Below, one piece after another: positions 60,175-64,000 of a stretch of 64,000 nt of DNA (its first letter is position 1; the number at the start of each line of letters is the position of its first letter). The position numbers and the translations under genes were made by a program. The stretch comes from Flavobacteriales bacterium (GTDB lineage: Bacteria; Bacteroidota; Bacteroidia; Flavobacteriales_D; Crocinitomicaceae). The stretch lies in contig CANITF010000012.1 of NCBI GenBank assembly GCA_947470515.1, positions 1 through 64,000 on the forward strand. The letters are read 5' to 3'. The notes below the pieces were generated by a model. It ran no database searches and was not told where the DNA came from. It saw only the letters and a program-made list of their open reading frames with translations.

Positions 60175-62223
60175 ATGGAATTGATTAATCGTGAACTGAG
60201 TTGGCTAGCATTTAATGAAAGAGTGCTGCAAGAAGCCATGGATGATAAAGTCCCATTAATTGAAAGAATGCATTTTTTAGGTATTTATTCAAACAATTTG
60301 GATGAATTCTTTCGTGTTCGTGTGGCAAATATTCGAAGAATGATAGGTGTCAATAAGAAACGAATTGATGGCTTTGAAGGAACTCCAAATGAATTGTATA
60401 ATGAAATCCGTAAAACTGTTTTAAAGCAACAGATCAAATTCGAAAAAACGTATTTAGAGATAAAGAATGAATTGGCAGAGCAACATATTTTTCACATTGA
60501 TGATGCGACTACAGACCAAAACAAACTAATTGAACTATCCACTTATTTCAACCAAGAATTAAAACACTCGATTATTCCAATCATATTAGACAAAAAAACG
60601 CCTTTCCCAAGACTAAAAGATTCTAGTATTTATTTGGCAATTAGAATGATTTCTGAAGATTTTCAAAAGGTGAAATTTGCACTGATCCAAATTCCATCTG
60701 AATTCCCGAGATTTTATAGAATGAAAGAGGGGACGAATGAATTCGTAATTCTGTTGGATGATATTATTCGCTTAAATTTAAAAGATATCTTTCAGATTTT
60801 CCCATCTGATACAATTGAAGCGTACACGTTTAAATTTACGCGAGATGCAGAATTAGATTTAGACGATGATATTTCAGTTTCATTTTTTGATAAAATTGAA
60901 AAAAGCTTAAAACAACGAAAAAAAGGCAAGCCTGTTCGGTTCGTTTATGACGAGAGAATGCCAAAAGATTTGTTAGACCACTTACTAAATTCGTTGAATC
61001 TGAAATTTGGCGTCAATACAATTCCCGGAGGGAAATACCATAATTTCAAAGACTTCAGTTCATTTCCATCATTTGAAAAACCAGAATTTTTATATGATAA
61101 ACAAAGACCTTTGGCTCATCCTCAGCTAGAGAATAAACGAAGCTTGATTAAAACAATTTTACTGCAAGATGTATTGCTTCATTTTCCCTATCAAAAGTTT
61201 GATTATGTGGTAGATCTTTTACGAGAAGCTGCAATTGATCCAAAAGTTGTTTCGATAAAAATGAATGTTTATCGGGTAGCAAGAAATTCACAAGTAATGA
61301 ATGCCTTGATGGCTGCTATTTACAATGGTAAAAATGTCACCGTAGTTTTAGAATTACAAGCTCGATTTGATGAAGAAAACAACATGTATTGGTCGAACAG
61401 ATTAAAAGAAAGCGGCGCACGGGTTATCTATGGTTTACAAGATTTAAAAGTTCATTCAAAGCTTCTACAAATTGCTCGAATCAGTAACCGACAAGAGCAA
61501 TTAATCACGTATGTTGGTACTGGAAATTTCAACGAAAAAACAGCGCGAGTTTATGGTGATTTATCATTGTTGACTGCCAATTTAGCCATTTCAAGAGAAG
61601 TAAAAAAAGTCTTTAGGTTACTTGAAAACAACATGGAGAGAGGATTGTTTAAACAATTACTTGTTTCTCCATTCAATTCAAGAAGAAAAATTACGGCATG
61701 TATTGATACTGAGATTAAGAACGCAAAGAATGGATTGCCTTCTTTCATACGGTTGAAATTGAATAATTTGACAGATCGAAAAATGATCGAAAAATTATAT
61801 GAAGCAAGTCAAGCTGGTGTGAAAATTGAAATGATTATCCGAGGAATCTGTTGCCTTATTCCTGGAGTGAAAGGTCAAAGTGAAAATATTACAGCTATTA
61901 GTATTGTTGACAGGTATTTGGAGCATGCCCGTTTCATGATTTTTTGCAATAACCAAAAACCAACGTATTACATCAGCAGTGCAGATTGGATGGAACGTAA
62001 TTTGGACAAACGAATTGAAGTTGCTTGCCCAATTCTAAATAGCGAATTGCAAGCTGAAATTGATACAATTTTTAATTATCAATGGCGTGGAAGTGTAAAA
62101 TCTCGCCTAGTGCGGAAGGATTTAAAAAATGTCTATCGAAAGGCAGTCGGGAAGCCATTTCATGCTCAGTTGGAACTTTATAATTATTATAAAAATTTAA
62201 GTGAATCTATTTCACAAAAATAG
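60175..62223 (+). CDS. ppk1: Polyphosphate kinase 1
   Basis: 682-aa PPK1, making polyphosphate from ATP. N-terminal ELSWLAFNERVLQEA, head domain FPRLKDSSIYLAI, phospho-accepting H427 in DLKVHSKLLQIAR, then YVGTGNFNEKTARVYGDLSLLTA, the CCLIPGVKG motif and ISSADWMERNLDKRIEVACPI. Full length. It overlaps the convergent DUF2141 gene by 17 bp. No exopolyphosphatase gene adjacent. Confidence 0.96.
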   Translation: MELINRELSWLAFNERVLQEAMDDKVPLIERMHFLGIYSNNLDEFFRVRVANIRRMIGVNKKRIDGFEGTPNELYNEIRKTVLKQQIKFEKTYLEIKNELAEQHIFHIDDATTDQNKLIELSTYFNQELKHSIIPIILDKKTPFPRLKDSSIYLAIRMISEDFQKVKFALIQIPSEFPRFYRMKEGTNEFVILLDDIIRLNLKDIFQIFPSDTIEAYTFKFTRDAELDLDDDISVSFFDKIEKSLKQRKKGKPVRFVYDERMPKDLLDHLLNSLNLKFGVNTIPGGKYHNFKDFSSFPSFEKPEFLYDKQRPLAHPQLENKRSLIKTILLQDVLLHFPYQKFDYVVDLLREAAIDPKVVSIKMNVYRVARNSQVMNALMAAIYNGKNVTVVLELQARFDEENNMYWSNRLKESGARVIYGLQDLKVHSKLLQIARISNRQEQLITYVGTGNFNEKTARVYGDLSLLTANLAISREVKKVFRLLENNMERGLFKQLLVSPFNSRRKITACIDTEIKNAKNGLPSFIRLKLNNLTDRKMIEKLYEASQAGVKIEMIIRGICCLIPGVKGQSENITAISIVDRYLEHARFMIFCNNQKPTYYISSADWMERNLDKRIEVACPILNSELQAEIDTIFNYQWRGSVKSRLVRKDLKNVYRKAVGKPFHAQLELYNYYKNLSESISQK

Positions 62224-62629
62224 CTATTGACTTATTTTTGTCTAGATTAACCGCTGCACTTTCAAATGACGGTGCACTGAATGTTTCACGTGCATTATTA
62301 GAAAAACCATATTTCTCTGTTGGAACACCAAACATATTTTTATCCAAAATTCCATTTTTATTTTTGTCATGATAGACTGCAGCAGCATATTTTGCTTTAG
62401 GTAGATTTTCAAAAATTACAATCGCTTTTTTATTCTCGATTGCAACAATCTTTCCTTTATACTGTGATTTTGCACCAGGAAAATCATCCGAAACTCTATA
62501 AATTGCAACGGAAGCTTTTCCTTCATTAGACGAAAAACCATTTATCGTAATAGACAAAGAGAAGTTTGTAGGAACAGTCATTGATACATTAATACCAAGT
62601 AACAATATGCTAAGGATTATAATTTTCAT
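62207..62629 (-). CDS. DUF2141 secreted protein
   Basis: 140-aa exported beta protein (signal MKIIILSILLLGINVSMT). DUF2141 markers: GKASVAIYRVSDDFPG, IFENLPKAKYAAAVYHDKNKNGILDKNMFGVPTEKYGFSNN and the late FESAAVNLDKN. The DKNKNGILD segment could bind calcium. Function unknown. Tail overlaps ppk1 by 17 bp. Confidence 0.88.
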   Translation of the reverse strand: MKIIILSILLLGINVSMTVPTNFSLSITINGFSSNEGKASVAIYRVSDDFPGAKSQYKGKIVAIENKKAIVIFENLPKAKYAAAVYHDKNKNGILDKNMFGVPTEKYGFSNNARETFSAPSFESAAVNLDKNKSIAIFVK

Positions 62630-62720
62630 ACTTTGTAAACGTATAACTTACAATTTGGTTCATTTTATAATAAATCCTAAATTCAAAAAGTACTAGGATT
62701 AATAATTATTCAATTTATGT

Positions 62721-62728
62721 TACCTTTG
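62721..62728 (+). promoter_or_regulatory. Leaderless-type galE promoter (-7 element TACCTTTG)
   Basis: Full TAnnTTTG match ending 6 nt before the galE ATG at 62735; no clear -33 TTG. Transcription would start at or near the start codon. Confidence 0.5.
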
Positions 62729-62734
62729 GATTGA

Positions 62735-63766
62735 ATGAAAAATGACAATACGATATTAATAACTGGAGGCGCAGGCTACATTGGTTCACATACGGTTGTG
62801 GAGTTAGTCAAAGCTGGATATCATCCTATAATTGTGGATGATTTCAGAAATTCAAAAAAATCGGTAATCAACGGTTTAACTGAATTGATTGGAGAAAGCC
62901 CAATTTATTATGAAATAGATGTGTGTGATAAATCGGCCTTAGAAGAACTTTTTGAACGGTATAATTTTAAAGGAATCATTCATTTCGCTGCATATAAGGC
63001 AGTTGGAGAATCTGTTGCTGAACCGCTTAAATACTACCGCAATAATATTTTGGGACTTGTTACAATATGCGAATTGGCGCTGAAATACAACGTTCATAAT
63101 TTTGTATTTTCTTCTTCTTGTACTGTTTATGGCGAACCAAAAGGATTAAAAGAAGTTTCTGAAAGTACGCCAAAAAGTGAACCAAATTCTCCTTATGGAA
63201 ACACAAAGTTCATTGGAGAACAAATTTTATCTGATGTTCAAAAAAGTAACAAAGATTTTAAAATAATCAATTTGCGCTATTTCAATCCAGTTGGAGCGCA
63301 TCCTTCTAGTTTGATTGGTGAATTTCCAATTGGGAAACCGAATAATTTATTGCCATTTGTAACGCAAACTGCAATCGGTAAACAAGACTCTCTTTTGGTT
63401 TTTGGAAATGATTATCCTACTAAAGACGGTACATGTATTCGCGATTATATTCATGTGTGTGATTTAGCAGAAGCACATGTAAAAGCAATACATTTTCTGG
63501 AAAATAAGAATGGTGAATGTTTAGAGGCTGTAAATATTGGAACTGGACAAGGAACGAGTATTTTGGAAGTTATACATCTTTTTGAAAAAATTGCTGGATT
63601 GAAGTTGAATTGGCAATTTGCAGACCGAAGAAATGGCGATGTAATTGAAATTTATGCCAATGCCGAAAAGGCAAATCAACTTTTAAATTGGAAATCACAA
63701 TTTACTGTTGCCGATGCAATTAATGACGCCTGGAATTGGGAAAAAAAATTAGTTGAACATGCTTAA
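62735..63766 (+). CDS. galE: UDP-glucose 4-epimerase
   Basis: 343-aa SDR-family enzyme interconverting UDP-glucose and UDP-galactose. NAD-binding TGGAGYIGSHT (GGxGxxG at 11-17), catalytic S128 (FSSSCTVYG), Y154 and K158 (SPYGNTKF), then PVGAHPSSLIGEFP and DGTCIRDYIHVCDLAEAH. Supplies galactose for surface polysaccharides. Its stop overlaps the next ATG by 8 bp. Confidence 0.96.
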   Translation: MKNDNTILITGGAGYIGSHTVVELVKAGYHPIIVDDFRNSKKSVINGLTELIGESPIYYEIDVCDKSALEELFERYNFKGIIHFAAYKAVGESVAEPLKYYRNNILGLVTICELALKYNVHNFVFSSSCTVYGEPKGLKEVSESTPKSEPNSPYGNTKFIGEQILSDVQKSNKDFKIINLRYFNPVGAHPSSLIGEFPIGKPNNLLPFVTQTAIGKQDSLLVFGNDYPTKDGTCIRDYIHVCDLAEAHVKAIHFLENKNGECLEAVNIGTGQGTSILEVIHLFEKIAGLKLNWQFADRRNGDVIEIYANAEKANQLLNWKSQFTVADAINDAWNWEKKLVEHA

Positions 63767-64000
63767 AGTACTATTTTTTTCATTTATTCTATTGATTGCA
63801 AATAAATCAATTTCACAATATTCGAGTGAAGGTGATTTGATTTCGCGTTTCAGACCTGGAGTCATGTGGTTCAATACGGGCCTTCGACCTGCAATTCCTG
63901 AAAAAGTGCGCAAATATGACCGTTTGATTTTTGATTTAACCTATAACACATGGAACGGTGATCAAAAAGTTTTCAAGAATGATTGGAATTCAATCGGTTT
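63759..64000 (+). CDS. Secreted hypothetical protein, cut by the window end
   Basis: ATG at 63759 inside the galE end. Signal peptide MLKVLFFSFILLIANKSISQ, then YSSEGDLISRFRPGVMWFNTGLRPAIPEKVRKYDRL, 80 codons visible with no stop. A surface or outer-membrane protein is likely; family not recognised from this part. Probably cotranscribed with galE. Confidence 0.75.
   Translation, partial: MLKVLFFSFILLIANKSISQYSSEGDLISRFRPGVMWFNTGLRPAIPEKVRKYDRLIFDLTYNTWNGDQKVFKNDWNSIG

Overview
The window is A+T-rich chromosomal DNA of a Bacteroidota bacterium, most likely order Flavobacteriales and perhaps near Crocinitomicaceae/Fluviicola. That placement is inferred from gene content and not from a marker tree. 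Supporting signs are: a CotH protein with a type IX secretion (T9SS) sorting tail; a TonB-dependent receptor with a carboxypeptidase-regulatory-like N-terminus; LytTR/TPR-kinase signalling; DUF3098 between ftsX and uppP; an aa3-oxidase assembly cluster with two subunit III-like genes; Bacteroidota-type promoters (TTG, about 19 bp, TAnnTTTG); and very few Shine-Dalgarno sequences. Most of the window is ordinary core genome without prophage, CRISPR or rRNA.

Layout. 1-9.1 kb: small protein, YbjQ, biotin carrier, M1 aminopeptidase, peroxiredoxin, recA, lipid kinase, LD-carboxypeptidase, LysM protein. 9.2-10.6 kb: the most mobile-looking stretch, with a RAYT transposase gene containing a perfect 40-bp palindrome and a tRNA-Leu(CAA) locus whose promoter and 5' end are duplicated around a GIY-YIG endonuclease gene. 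10.6-19.3 kb: CotH/T9SS protein, hutI, TraB/GumN protein, a P-loop ATPase with damaged Walker motifs abutting an AddB-like nuclease that seems to lack its last cysteine. 19.5-29.9 kb: LysE, MORN-repeat protein, marC-purN, an iodotyrosine-deiodinase-like nitroreductase, acpP-fabF-rnc, yraN behind an AAATCAC heptamer array, rluB, a barrel-like protein. 29.9-41.2 kb: TonB receptor, peptide-binding lipoprotein, secreted proteins, methylmalonyl-CoA epimerase, HAD, YceI, cyclase-family protein, an inverted-repeat intergenic region, and a LytTR regulator with its TPR histidine kinase. 41.3-52.2 kb: leuS, DUF3108, two small proteins, lepA, ftsX-DUF3098-uppP-truB, queA. 52.3-57.6 kb: heme O synthase and cytochrome oxidase assembly operon. 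57.6-64 kb: glycosyltransferase, MBL hydrolase, lipoprotein, ppk1, DUF2141, galE and a secreted protein cut by the window edge.

Functionally, acpP-fabF-rnc is a conserved lipid/RNA operon. ftsX-DUF3098-uppP-truB links division, lipid carrier recycling and tRNA modification. ctaB-coxIII-coxIII-coxIV-SCO-SCO-DUF420 supplies heme O, membrane subunits and copper delivery for a terminal oxidase whose subunits I/II lie elsewhere. The biotin carrier and methylmalonyl-CoA epimerase are separate pieces of propionyl-CoA metabolism. The strongest candidate for something little described is the tRNA-Leu/GIY-YIG duplication at 9.98-10.57 kb: the insertion appears to have left a promoter-bearing 5' tRNA fragment in front of the nuclease gene while keeping an intact, separately promoted tRNA behind it.
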